Origin: Armatimonadota bacterium
Lineage (GTDB): Bacteria > Armatimonadota > Fimbriimonadia > Fimbriimonadales > ATM1
Length of the DNA stretch: 32,237 nt
Direction of reading: 5' to 3'
Assembly: GCA_022567555.1 (NCBI GenBank)
Contig: JADFGT010000023.1
Location: forward strand, 1-32,237
The notes under the pieces: model-generated
What the model saw: only the letters and a program-made list of their open reading frames with translations
What the model was told of the DNA's origin: nothing
Databases searched by the model: none
Position numbers and translations under genes: made by a program
Shown here: piece by piece, positions 7,418 through 15,387 of the stretch
How the letters are laid out: the number at the start of each line of letters is the position of its first letter
How positions within the stretch are numbered: the first letter of the stretch is position 1

Positions 7418-8238
7418 TCGTCCTCTCCAGCGTACTCGAATGAACTGCGCGCTGTTTCGCGCAACATGATGCGTTCCAGTTTGGCGGGCAGTTTCCCTAC
7501 GAGGCGTTTCCATATGACCCGTGTCATTATCTCGGTTGTCGGGATCAACCCGCTGAGTTCCGGCAGATCAATGTTAAGGTGTTTGTGGTCGTAGCGATCA
7601 ACAACCTCGGCGTCCACGACGTGGTCAATCTTCTCAAGGTCGGCCATCATGCCGGTTACAGGGTCTATCGGCCCGCACACTGTAACCTCCAACTCGTAGT
7701 TGTGGCCGTGACCGTGCGGGTTGTTGCACTTGCCGAAAACCTCCCGGTTCTCATTCTCCGAAAGGTCGGGAGAGTGCAAGCGGTGCGATGCGCAGAACTC
7801 GTAAACTCGTGTTAGCGTCACCTTCAGTTCTCCTCCTTGCATTGTTACGTCGGTGAACAGGGCCGGCGTCTCATACAGGCACACTCTGCTCAGTTGAATG
7901 TCGCCCGGCCAATCGGACAGTTTGTTCCAAATGAATGAGGCAAGGTTTTCCAGGCTCGGCGGGAGTGTCTTGAACTCCGGCACCTCGTCATTGATGCTTT
8001 TCAGGTTGAACTTCTCGACGATGCGATTATGCAGAATCGCGTCAACGTCCTTGATGTTGATTACCATGCCGGTCTGCGGATTGACCGGCCCTTCGACGGT
8101 CGCTTCAAGTGCGTAATCGTGGCCGTGATTGTAGGGCGACGCCCAGCGTCCGAACAGTCGGCGGTTCTCTTCGGGGGTACGGTCTTCAAGCCAATAGCGG
8201 TGCCCGCTCGAAAAGGTTGTTCGCCGCGTAAGTTTCAT
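7414..8238 (-). CDS. tandem-fused 6-pyruvoyl-tetrahydropterin synthase (QueD/PTPS), first half degenerate
   Basis: This 274-residue protein is two PTPS-family domains in one chain, where the usual protein is a single ~120-150 residue domain. The second half (about 138-270) is canonical: zinc ligands His152, His177 and His179, catalytic Cys171 in [14 protein letters not shown], Asp217-His218 in DHKHLN, and Glu261. The first half (about 1-130) keeps the zinc histidines (His13, His38, His40) and Glu123. Trp32 replaces the catalytic cysteine, and Asn78-Leu79 replace the Asp-His pair. The active half should turn dihydroneopterin triphosphate into a pyruvoyl- or carboxy-tetrahydropterin. The degenerate half may be structural, since PTPS enzymes are hexamers. 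The Cys motif resembles the animal PTPS form as much as QueD, so the product is uncertain. It starts four bases after the ANTAR gene and overlaps folE by four bases. Confidence 0.88.
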   Translation of the reverse strand: MKLTRRTTFSSGHRYWLEDRTPEENRRLFGRWASPYNHGHDYALEATVEGPVNPQTGMVINIKDVDAILHNRIVEKFNLKSINDEVPEFKTLPPSLENLASFIWNKLSDWPGDIQLSRVCLYETPALFTDVTMQGGELKVTLTRVYEFCASHRLHSPDLSENENREVFGKCNNPHGHGHNYELEVTVCGPIDPVTGMMADLEKIDHVVDAEVVDRYDHKHLNIDLPELSGLIPTTEIMTRVIWKRLVGKLPAKLERIMLRETARSSFEYAGEDE

Positions 8239-8242
8239 CCGG

Positions 8243-8818
8243 TTATAGCGTTTCCGTCAGGATAATCGCTTCGGCGACTTCCCGCATGGACTTGCGCGAG
8301 TTCATGCTGCTTTGCTGGATGCGGCGATACGCTTCAGTTTCTGACAGCCCCTGCTTCTCAATCAGAATGCCTTTGGCTCGCTCCACCAGTTTTCGCGTCT
8401 CCAGCCGATCCTTCAGGTCGCCGACCTCGTCCTGCAGGCCGCACAACTGCTCGTAACGTGCCACGGCCACCTCGATCGCGGGCGGCAGGTCGCTCGGCTT
8501 GAACGGTTTGACCAGGTAGCCGAACGCGCCGGCGTCGCGCGCGCGGTCCACGAGTTCACGGTCGCCGTACGCCGTGAGCAGAATGGCCGGAGCGATGCAT
8601 TCGCCCACGATCTCCGAGACCGCCTCGATGCCGTCCTTCACGGGCATCTTTATGTCCAGCACGCAGATATCCGGCTTCAGGGCGCGCGCGAGGTCCACGG
8701 CCTCCTGGCCGTCGCCCGCTTCCGCCACGACCTCGTAGTCGAGGTTTTGAAGCATCTGCTTCAGGTCGAGGCGTATGATCGGGTCGTCGTCTGCAATCAG
8801 AACCCGCAACTTGCTCAT
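8243..8818 (-). CDS. ANTAR-domain response regulator (antiterminator type)
   Basis: The 191-residue protein has an N-terminal receiver domain (about 1-120) with acidic residues DDD (10-12), phosphoacceptor Asp55 in CVLDIKMP, a Thr in LLTAYG and the KPF lysine. A short coiled coil (DEVGDLKDRLETRKLVERA) leads into a C-terminal ANTAR domain (about 130-187) with KGILIEKQGLSETEAYRRIQ and SMREVAEAII. ANTAR proteins bind paired hairpins in RNA leaders and prevent transcription termination when phosphorylated, as in AmiR, NasR and EutV. It leads an operon with PTPS and folE, four bases upstream of the PTPS start. No histidine kinase is present in the window. Short 5' sequence and a TACAAT-like -10 upstream suggest a very short leader for this gene itself. 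Confidence 0.93.
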   Translation of the reverse strand: MSKLRVLIADDDPIIRLDLKQMLQNLDYEVVAEAGDGQEAVDLARALKPDICVLDIKMPVKDGIEAVSEIVGECIAPAILLTAYGDRELVDRARDAGAFGYLVKPFKPSDLPPAIEVAVARYEQLCGLQDEVGDLKDRLETRKLVERAKGILIEKQGLSETEAYRRIQQSSMNSRKSMREVAEAIILTETL

Positions 8819-8851
8819 CTTCGACGCGAGGGATTGTACCGCCGAGAGGTG

Positions 8852-8872
8852 GGGATAGGTTACAGGGGATAG
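8852..8872. promoter_or_regulatory. direct 8-bp repeat in the divergent promoter region
   Basis: GGGGATAG occurs at 8851-8858 and again at 8865-8872, a 14-base period, in the 127-base gap between the divergent ANTAR operon and the 8946 gene. A short direct repeat in such a position could be a regulator site; it could also be chance. Confidence 0.25.
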
Positions 8873-8945
8873 AAGACAGCAAGGAGGGGCAGGGCGGCCG
8901 AGGTATTATTGGGGCAAGGGTCTTGCGGCCGGAGGGCCAGGCTGA

Positions 8946-10181
8946 ATGATCGTCTTTGCCTTACTGATGTCGGCGTCGCTCGCGCTCCCTGTCGCGCATT
9001 CGCAGCAGGGGAAGTCGCTGCTCGAATCTGTGATCGGCGAGCCAACGGGCAACAACGGTTATGAGGAGTACCTGATGGCGGCGGACACTCTTCGTGCATT
9101 AGGGGACGCGCCCGAGTTTCTGGCGATCAAGGGCCGGGTCTACGGTTGGGAGGAGCCGGCAATGTCCAGGTTGGAGTCGGCGATGCACTTTCGGCCTGCG
9201 CTCGATCTGGTTCGGGCGGGAAACCGTAAGCCCGTGTTCATTCCGCGGATGGACGCCGGTTTCGAAAGGGTCGAGCGCTTTCTATGGTCGATTCCGTTCG
9301 GTGAATTGCCGTTCGCTGAATTGTTCGCATTCCGGGAAGTGGGAAGGGCGTTTGAGGCCGAGGTTTATTGGAAGTTCTCCGAGGGCAGAACCGCCGAGGG
9401 GACGCGATCCATAGTCGACTGCCTCACCTTCGGCCACAACATTCAGTCCGGGAGTCTCGTCCACTATCACATCGGCTGCGCCATCGAGTCAGCGATGTTC
9501 AAACAGGTGGAGCAGCGGCTTCAGCAGTTCTCAAAAGCGGACGCGAACCGACTCGAGCAGTTCGCCGACAAAGTGTTGCGTTTGCCGCCGCAGCACCAGT
9601 TCGCTGTCAAGCGCGAAATCGCTCATGCCGTGCATTTCAACGATTACATGTTCAACGCGTTCGAGTCGATGCTGACGACCTGGAACGAACTGCCGGAGGC
9701 CGAAAGAGAGGACCTCGAAGAGCAATATCCGCTGCTGAAGTTATTTCCCGAAATGACCCTTGCCGGCAGAGAGCGCGTGAAGCGGAGGGTCCTCACCTTT
9801 TGGCTGCAGTTGGACCTCGACCTGGCCGGGATCTTCAGACGGCCTGAGTCGGAGTGGGAATTGCCCGGGCCGCCGAAAGAGGACGCCCCCCTGAATGCCG
9901 CCCTGTCCGATACGGTCAGTACCTGGAACCTGTCAATCCGGCGAGCCGTTGAGATACGGACCCGGTTCCGGCTCATGCGCCTGCACGCGTTGATCATCCA
10001 GTTTCGATGGGAGTATGACCGCCTACCGAATTCCCTGGACGAACTGAAAGCGGTCAAGGCCGTGAAGGACCCGTTGACCGGCGGCGAGTTCGTGTACGAG
10101 CGGGACGAAGGCTCGTACGAGCTGTACAGCCGGGGAAACGAGGACACCGGCCGAATCTTTCTTACGTACCGCGCCATATGA
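8946..10181 (+). CDS. secreted or membrane-anchored protein of unknown function
   Basis: I do not recognise a named family for this 411-residue protein. It opens with a short hydrophobic signal peptide (MIVFALLMSASLALPVAHSQ). The bulk (about 60-330) is helical with many Glu, Arg and Leu residues. The C-terminal ~70 residues (LIIQFRWEYDRLPNSLDELKAV, DPLTGGEFVYERDEGSYELYSRGNEDTG) resemble the C-terminal segment found in many pseudopilin-like and exported proteins of Planctomycetota and relatives, where DP-x-TG-x-x-x-Y is followed by a Y-x-LYS-x-G strand. This segment has no attached pilin N-terminus here. The stop overlaps the start of the TPR gene by four bases, so the two are translationally coupled and may work together. 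It is divergent from the ANTAR operon. Confidence 0.68.
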   Translation: MIVFALLMSASLALPVAHSQQGKSLLESVIGEPTGNNGYEEYLMAADTLRALGDAPEFLAIKGRVYGWEEPAMSRLESAMHFRPALDLVRAGNRKPVFIPRMDAGFERVERFLWSIPFGELPFAELFAFREVGRAFEAEVYWKFSEGRTAEGTRSIVDCLTFGHNIQSGSLVHYHIGCAIESAMFKQVEQRLQQFSKADANRLEQFADKVLRLPPQHQFAVKREIAHAVHFNDYMFNAFESMLTTWNELPEAEREDLEEQYPLLKLFPEMTLAGRERVKRRVLTFWLQLDLDLAGIFRRPESEWELPGPPKEDAPLNAALSDTVSTWNLSIRRAVEIRTRFRLMRLHALIIQFRWEYDRLPNSLDELKAVKAVKDPLTGGEFVYERDEGSYELYSRGNEDTGRIFLTYRAI

Positions 10182-11188
10182 GTGAAATGAGCGACGTCAT
10201 TATACCGGTCGAAAACGGGCAGGCAGCTATGGCTGCCGGACATCTCGAAGAGGCCGTTTCTCATTTCAGGAGAGCGCTTTCGCTCGAAGAGCGTAACAGG
10301 GCTGCCCTAACTGGCCTCCGCCACTACCTGCTGCATCTGAAACAGTACCAGGACGCTGAGGAAGTGTGCGTGCGGGGCAGCGGTTTCTTTCCTGAGGACG
10401 CCGATTTTCCTTTGGGCCTCGGGGATGTCTACAGGCTTACCGGCAGACACTGGTCGGCGGCGGCGTATTATGAGATCGCGGTACAACTGGACCCGGGCGA
10501 CCCAGTTTTGCATATGGCCCTAGCGCGGATGTACGACATTTTGGGCAGGTCACTTGCGAGAGACCGAGCGGTTGTGTGTGCGGAGCGCTTGGGCGCCGAG
10601 CACACGCAGGTCCAGTACGGACTTGGTTGGATGGCCTTGACACAGGGACGAATAAAGGACGCTCTCCGCCATTTCCAGACCTCGATAGATATCCAGCCGA
10701 ACGAAAACGCAATGGCGCATCTGGGGCTTGCTGAATGCGCGGGGCTCATCGGGAACCACGAGGAACAGGCGCGGCACCTCGATAGGGCCGCATCGGCTGA
10801 CCCGTCTGATCCTTCGGTCCTCGTCGCTCAGGCGAGTTTGCAGTGCCGGTTAGGTCAGTTCTCTCGTGCGCTGGAGGTGCTTGACAAAGCCGCTCCCTAT
10901 GTGGAATCCGGCTCCCGCTATTGGGAGGAGCGCGGTCAGTGCCTACTGGGTCTTGGGCGCTTTCACGAGGGGCGTGCAGACGCGTTACGTGCTCTCGATC
11001 TGGATTCAACGTCATGGTCTGCTGCACTGCTGCTTATGAGGTGTGAAATGAAGCTTGATAACACTTGGCCCACTCTTCGCGCACTGGTCCTCTATTTCAG
11101 GAATCGTCCTGTTCTTCGGTCGTGGCTCCGTAGGCTCCGCCTCTGGGTGGTGCGGGGCATGCTTCGGAGGACCGTTCGCAGACCGTAG
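10178..11188 (+). CDS. tetratricopeptide (TPR) repeat protein
   Basis: The 336-residue protein is built of TPR-type helix pairs from about residue 12 to 290. Recognisable units include AMAAGHLEEAVSHFRRALSL, HWSAAAYYEIAVQLDPGDP, GRIKDALRHFQTSIDIQPNE and GRFHEGRADALRALDLDS, each with the small residue at position 8 and Ala at 20. TPR arrays are protein-binding scaffolds. It has no signal peptide and no obvious membrane span; the C-terminus is strongly basic (LRRLRLWVVRGMLRRTVRRP). The ATG overlaps the stop of the upstream secreted-protein gene (ATGA), which argues for a shared function. Specific partners cannot be inferred. Confidence 0.8.
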   Translation: MSEMSDVIIPVENGQAAMAAGHLEEAVSHFRRALSLEERNRAALTGLRHYLLHLKQYQDAEEVCVRGSGFFPEDADFPLGLGDVYRLTGRHWSAAAYYEIAVQLDPGDPVLHMALARMYDILGRSLARDRAVVCAERLGAEHTQVQYGLGWMALTQGRIKDALRHFQTSIDIQPNENAMAHLGLAECAGLIGNHEEQARHLDRAASADPSDPSVLVAQASLQCRLGQFSRALEVLDKAAPYVESGSRYWEERGQCLLGLGRFHEGRADALRALDLDSTSWSAALLLMRCEMKLDNTWPTLRALVLYFRNRPVLRSWLRRLRLWVVRGMLRRTVRRP

Positions 11189-11357
11189 AGATGCGGACAG
11201 AGTGACGGCAGAGCCCGTGGCTCGTCCCTCGTCTGGGCGGCGAGTTCGAGGAGCGCTTCTTGTGACCGCCATATCCGGCCGGACCCCCGGCCGATGAGAG
11301 CCTTCCCCCGGGCACCGCGCGGAGCACCCGCAGAGGTCCGGGGAGGGCACCTCCTAT

Positions 11358-11365
11358 GCTATAAT
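11358..11365 (+). promoter_or_regulatory. extended -10 promoter for nusA-ylxR-infB
   Basis: TATAAT at 11360-11365 is preceded by the extended -10 dinucleotide in TGCTATAAT. No good -35 hexamer lies 16-18 bases upstream, which fits an extended -10 promoter. Transcription would start near 11372 and run through the hairpin at 11391-11417. Confidence 0.5.
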
Positions 11366-11390
11366 TCCACCAGGCGATGGAACAGCAACC

Positions 11391-11417
11391 GGAGGGCCGG
11401 CCGGCCGTCCTTTTTTT
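11391..11417 (+). terminator. intrinsic terminator/attenuator in the nusA leader
   Basis: A GC-rich hairpin (11391-11410, left arm GGAGGGCCGG, right arm CCGGCCGTCC, one mismatch) is followed directly by seven T residues (11411-11417). It lies between the putative promoter at 11358-11365 and the nusA start at 11448, so it should act in the leader of the nusA transcript. It could equally terminate read-through from the TPR gene, which ends 200 bases upstream. Confidence 0.75.
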
Positions 11418-11447
11418 GTTCCAGTCGCAGGGTCCGGAGCCGGTCAA

Positions 11448-12518
11448 ATGAACAAGGAGTTTATACAGGCGCTGAAGCAGATAGCGCAAGAGCGGGACAT
11501 CCCGGAGGACGAACTAATCCTCGAGTTGGAGGTCGCGCTCGCCGCGGCGTACAAAAAGCACGTCGGGGCCACCGGCGACGTTACGGTCAAGATAGACACT
11601 GAGAAGGGCGAACTGGACGCGGTGTGCGAGAAGGAGGTGGTCGGCGTGGTCACCAACCACTTCTTCCAGGTCGGCATTCAGGAGGCCCGCCGGCGCAAGC
11701 CGGACGCAGAGGTCGGCGACTTCATCTCGGTGACCATAGCGCCGGACAGTTTCGGCCGCATCGCGGCCCAGACCTGCAAGCAAGTGCTGCACCAGAAACT
11801 GCGCGAGGCGGAGCGGAAGCGCACGCTGGAGATGTTCAGCGACAAGTCGGGAGACGTTGTGAGCGGCGTCGTGTCGAGGCGCGAGGGTCCCGACGTTATC
11901 CTCACCTGCGGACGAAGCGAGTGCTTGCTGAAGAAGGAGGACCAGGTCCGCTCGGAGCCTTACCGCATGAACGACCGCCTGCGAGTGTTTGTGAAAGGCG
12001 TGGAAGAGACGCGGCGCGGGCCGAGGGTGCGGGTTACGCGCCGGTCAGATGAACTGCTCGTGAAACTGTTTGAAATCGAAGTGCCGGAGATTGCGCAGGG
12101 CACCGTGGAGATAAAGGGCGTCGCGCGCGAGGCGGGCGTGCGCTCAAAGATCAGCGTCATCTCGCACGATGCGCGCGTGGACGCGGTGGGCGCTTGTGTC
12201 GGCCAGCGAGGCAGCCGTGTGCAGGCCATCGTGAACGAACTGTACGACGAGAAGATAGACATTATCCCATACAGTGACGACCCGGCGGAGTACATAACGA
12301 ACTCTCTGAATCCGGCGAAGGTGTACTCGGTTACACTGAACGAGGAGGAGCAGCGAGCCGACGTTGTCGTGCCCGACTCTCAATTGAATCTGGCTATCGG
12401 GAAGGGCGGCTTGAACGTAAGACTTGGGCACAGGCTGACAGGCTGGGGGATAGACATAAAAAGCAGGTCGGAGGCCGAGTCACCCCGGGCCGCCTCGTCG
12501 CGCGGAGGAGGGCGATGA
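11448..12518 (+). CDS. nusA: transcription termination/antitermination factor NusA
   Basis: The 356-residue protein has the core bacterial NusA layout: an N-terminal RNA-polymerase-binding domain (about 1-125), an S1 domain (about 130-195, VVSGVVSRREGPDVILTCG) and two KH domains, with DAVGACVGQRGSRVQAIVNEL in KH1 and LNLAIGKGGLNVRLGHRLTGWGIDI in KH2. It lacks the acidic C-terminal repeats of E. coli NusA, as in most bacteria outside the Proteobacteria. NusA binds RNA polymerase and nascent RNA, stimulating pausing and hairpin-dependent termination. A GGAG site eight bases before the ATG supports the start. Its stop codon (TGA) is directly followed by the GTG start of ylxR. RimP, usually the gene before nusA, is not present here. 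The leader contains a terminator hairpin. Confidence 0.95.
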   Translation: MNKEFIQALKQIAQERDIPEDELILELEVALAAAYKKHVGATGDVTVKIDTEKGELDAVCEKEVVGVVTNHFFQVGIQEARRRKPDAEVGDFISVTIAPDSFGRIAAQTCKQVLHQKLREAERKRTLEMFSDKSGDVVSGVVSRREGPDVILTCGRSECLLKKEDQVRSEPYRMNDRLRVFVKGVEETRRGPRVRVTRRSDELLVKLFEIEVPEIAQGTVEIKGVAREAGVRSKISVISHDARVDAVGACVGQRGSRVQAIVNELYDEKIDIIPYSDDPAEYITNSLNPAKVYSVTLNEEEQRADVVVPDSQLNLAIGKGGLNVRLGHRLTGWGIDIKSRSEAESPRAASSRGGGR

Positions 12519-12794
12519 GTGTCGCGGGCTCCCATCCGCACATGTGTCGCGTGTAAGCGCAAGGCGGAGAAGGCCGGTTTGTTGCGCGTCTCTCGGGACG
12601 CCGAGGGGCGCGTTTCTGTGGGTATGGGCGGGCGAGGCGCCTATGTCTGCGCGAACGACGCCTGCGTCCGCGCCGCCGTTCGCAAAAAACTGGCGGCCCG
12701 GCCGCTGCGGATTGCGTCCTCTTCGGTAGACTGGAAGAGATTGGAAGCAGATCTCCTCGCGGAACTGCACAGCGACACTAATGGCCAAGGTTGA
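12519..12794 (+). CDS. ylxR: YlxR/DUF448 RNA-binding protein
   Basis: This 91-residue protein carries the DUF448 (YlxR) signature: RTCVACKRKAEKAGLLRVSRD, then GRGAYVCANDACVRAAVRKK. YlxR is a small nucleic-acid-binding protein almost always encoded between nusA and infB, as it is here. The start is GTG, immediately after the nusA TGA, with GGAGGAGGG (12504-12512) upstream. An ATG four bases earlier is in another frame. Its last 14 bases overlap the start of infB, so the three genes are likely translationally coupled. Confidence 0.92.
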   Translation: MSRAPIRTCVACKRKAEKAGLLRVSRDAEGRVSVGMGGRGAYVCANDACVRAAVRKKLAARPLRIASSSVDWKRLEADLLAELHSDTNGQG

Positions 12795-14703
12795 AATCGA
12801 GACGCTCGCATCAGAACTGGAGGCGCTCCCCTCCCAGGTCATCCACGTGATCACCGAGTTGGGCGCCTACCCCGAGAACGGCGCCGTCGAAGTTGACGCC
12901 GACACTCTGAGCGTGGTCAAAGAGGCCGTGGCCGAGATGGTGGCTGCAAAAGAGGTCGCCCTTTCTCCCGGTGCCACGCCTCGCGACATCGCCCACGCTC
13001 TAAACCTCGGCCATGTAGAGGTGCAGAAGTCCCTTATGCAGTCCGGCACCCTGGCCGCCCTGACCACTTCCCTCGCTCCGGAGCTCGCAGAACAGATTGT
13101 CGGTTCTTTCGGCTACAGGGTGAGGTGGGCGGTATTGCGCAAGCCCAAGCCGGAGGAAGAGGACGCTCAGAAGCGGCGCAAGAGGGCGCTGGGCACGCGG
13201 CCGAGGCAGCCGGTTGTTACGATCCTCGGGCACGTGGACCATGGGAAAACCACGCTGCTGGACTACATCCGCCGCACTAAGGTCGCGGAGCGGGAGTTCG
13301 GCGGGATCACCCAGCACATCGGCGCGTATGAAGTCGAGACGGACGGCCGGAAAATCACGTTTTTGGACACGCCGGGCCACGAAGCGTTTACGGCAATGCG
13401 TGCGCGGGGGGCGCAGATCACCGACATCGCCGTGCTGGTTGTCGCTGCAGACGACGGCGTGATGCCTCAGACGATTGAGGCCATCAGTCACGCGAAGACC
13501 GCAGACGTTCCGATCGTTGTTGCCATCAGCAAGATTGATCTGCCCGAAGCAAATGTGGACCGGGTGAAGCAGCGGTTGACCGAACAGGATCTGGTGAGCG
13601 GGGAGTTCGGCGGCCAGACGGTGATGGTGCCGCTCTCCGGCAAGACGGGCGAGGGGGTCGACACCCTGCTCGAACTGATCCTGCTGCAGGCCGATATGAT
13701 GGAACTGAAGGCCGACCCAAGCGGCGAAGTCGAGGCGGTCGTTGTGGAAGCCCGACTGGATAAGGGCCGCGGGCCCGTGGCCACGATTCTTGTGGAGAAC
13801 GGTACGCTCAAGCAGGGCGATGCCGTGTTGGTGGGCCACTCTTGGGGAAAGATTAAGGCGATGTTCGATTACGCCGGTGAGCGTATCAAAGACGCGGGGC
13901 CGGCGATTCCCGCTGAGATCACCGGCCTCGACCAGGTACCGGAGGCCGGCGACCGTCTGTCGGTGTTCCTTGATGAGAAGCAGTTGAGGGAACGAGCCGC
14001 GCACCTTCGCGCAGAAGAACGCGAACGGCTGCTCGAAGGGCGCGGTACGCGTGTGTCGCTGGCCGACCTCCAGCGCCGGCTCGAAGAGGGCGAGACCAAA
14101 GAACTGCGGATCATTGTCAAAGCGGACGTGCGGGGGTCCGTCGAGGCGGTGAGGGGCCTGATCGAAGCGATTGAGAACGCGGAAATTCAGGTGAAGGTTC
14201 TTCACTCGGCCGTGGGGACGGTGAACGATAACGATGTTCTGCTTGCCAGCGCCTCAGGGGCCATGATCGTCGCCTTCAACACAAAAACTGAAACCCAGGC
14301 GAAAGAGCAGGCCGGCCAGCAACGAGTTGAGATCCGCCATTACAAAGTCATTTATGAACTTATCGAGGACATTGAGCAAGCCGTGATCGGAATGCTCGAA
14401 CCCAAGTACGAGGAGCGCTACCTCGGCCGCGCAGAGGTTCGCGCGGCCTTCAAACTGACGAAGGTGGGGCATGTGGCCGGATGCTACGTCTCCGACGGGA
14501 AGATCGTGCGCGGAGCGAAGTGCCGCGTGCGGAGGGATGGAGAGATTGTGCACGAAGGCCAGATCGCCTCACTGAAGCATATCAAAGAGGACATGAAAGA
14601 GGTCCAGGCCGGCTACGAATGCGGCATTCAGTTCGAGAACTGGACAGGGTTTAAGGAATCGGACGAGATAGAAGCGTTCGAGTCTGTGCAGGTAAACGCC
14701 TAA
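12781..14703 (+). CDS. infB: translation initiation factor IF-2
   Basis: The 640-residue protein is bacterial IF-2, the GTPase that places initiator tRNA on the ribosome. An IF2_N domain lies near 65-115. The G domain starts near 145, with G1 GHVDHGKT (150-157), [10 protein letters not shown]3 DTPGHEAF and G4 SKID. Domains II-IV follow, ending in the [23 protein letters not shown] strand set. It is shorter than E. coli IF-2 (890) because the long charged N-terminal extension is nearly absent. The ATG at 12781 lies within ylxR and has no clear ribosome binding site, so coupling from ylxR is likely. rbfA and truB, often next in this operon, do not follow. Confidence 0.97.
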   Translation: MAKVEIETLASELEALPSQVIHVITELGAYPENGAVEVDADTLSVVKEAVAEMVAAKEVALSPGATPRDIAHALNLGHVEVQKSLMQSGTLAALTTSLAPELAEQIVGSFGYRVRWAVLRKPKPEEEDAQKRRKRALGTRPRQPVVTILGHVDHGKTTLLDYIRRTKVAEREFGGITQHIGAYEVETDGRKITFLDTPGHEAFTAMRARGAQITDIAVLVVAADDGVMPQTIEAISHAKTADVPIVVAISKIDLPEANVDRVKQRLTEQDLVSGEFGGQTVMVPLSGKTGEGVDTLLELILLQADMMELKADPSGEVEAVVVEARLDKGRGPVATILVENGTLKQGDAVLVGHSWGKIKAMFDYAGERIKDAGPAIPAEITGLDQVPEAGDRLSVFLDEKQLRERAAHLRAEERERLLEGRGTRVSLADLQRRLEEGETKELRIIVKADVRGSVEAVRGLIEAIENAEIQVKVLHSAVGTVNDNDVLLASASGAMIVAFNTKTETQAKEQAGQQRVEIRHYKVIYELIEDIEQAVIGMLEPKYEERYLGRAEVRAAFKLTKVGHVAGCYVSDGKIVRGAKCRVRRDGEIVHEGQIASLKHIKEDMKEVQAGYECGIQFENWTGFKESDEIEAFESVQVNA

Positions 14704-14762
14704 GGGCACGGCCGGCGATCACGTCGTTATAAGACGCTTTCCGGCAACGAGGCCGAGGAGTC

Positions 14763-15257
14763 TTACTGGTCCAGGTCTACGCCGGCCAGCTTGGCGGCAA
14801 TGTCCCCCAGAACCGGAAGGCGGAACCATTTGCCACTGGCGGCATTTACGGCGAGAATGATTGACAAAACAATCCATGCAACGTTGAGCAGCCAGTGTAG
14901 GGGCGAGGCCATTCCCTGAAGGATTAGGGACAGCAGGGCGAAAGCCGTCATCCAGACCGCACCCAGCAAAATGGACTGCATCGCGTAGAATCGAACAAAT
15001 TTGTTCTTCTTCTCCAACATGTAAATCGCGAGGCACGGGATGAGCGGTGGAACACACGCGACGGCAGCTGCCGTGTGCGCGGCCATGCCCACAGAGGTCC
15101 GGCCTAAGCCGTGGGGGTCATGCGGGGCGGCCGGGGTCTCGGTCGGCTCTTCTGACCGGCTCTCTTCTGACGAGTTTCCGTTGCCGGCCTCCTCGACCGG
15201 GACAGGGCTCTTCTCCGGTTCGTCATATGGGTACGGACTCTGCGGCTCGTCGGTCAT
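14763..15257 (-). CDS. DUF4870/Tic20-like small membrane protein
   Basis: The 164-residue protein has a disordered, acidic Pro/Glu/Ser-rich N-terminus (about 1-50) and then three or four hydrophobic helices. The segment LEKKNKFVRFYAMQSILL is the hallmark of DUF4870 (Tic20-like) proteins. Further helices include VWMTAFALLSLILQG and LNVAWIVLSIILAVNAASG. It should be an inner-membrane protein of unknown function. It is convergent with infB and lies downstream of pilT on the same strand, separated by 130 bases, so it is probably not part of the pilus operon. The ATG is well placed before the acidic region. No catalytic residues are visible. Confidence 0.78.
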   Translation of the reverse strand: MTDEPQSPYPYDEPEKSPVPVEEAGNGNSSEESRSEEPTETPAAPHDPHGLGRTSVGMAAHTAAAVACVPPLIPCLAIYMLEKKNKFVRFYAMQSILLGAVWMTAFALLSLILQGMASPLHWLLNVAWIVLSIILAVNAASGKWFRLPVLGDIAAKLAGVDLDQ

Positions 15258-15387
15258 TTCATTCTCCGGGCGCCCCTGCAGCCGGGCGCAACCATGAATG
15301 ATGACGCATGACGGCCGGGCTTTGCACCGGGACCCTGGCCAGCGGGGCTTTGTGCCCGAGGCGTTTTTGGATTGCTGTAAGCGTCGC

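Noticed and set aside
6848-8818. Complete queuosine operon
   Set aside because: No queE, queC, queF or tgt is present, and the PTPS Cys motif is equally like biopterin-type PTPS, so the pathway endpoint is left open.
13000-14205. Long open frame of about 400 codons on the minus strand inside infB
   Set aside because: It is a shadow of the well-supported infB gene; the composition is His/Arg/Pro-rich with no domain, as expected for an antisense frame in GC-rich DNA.
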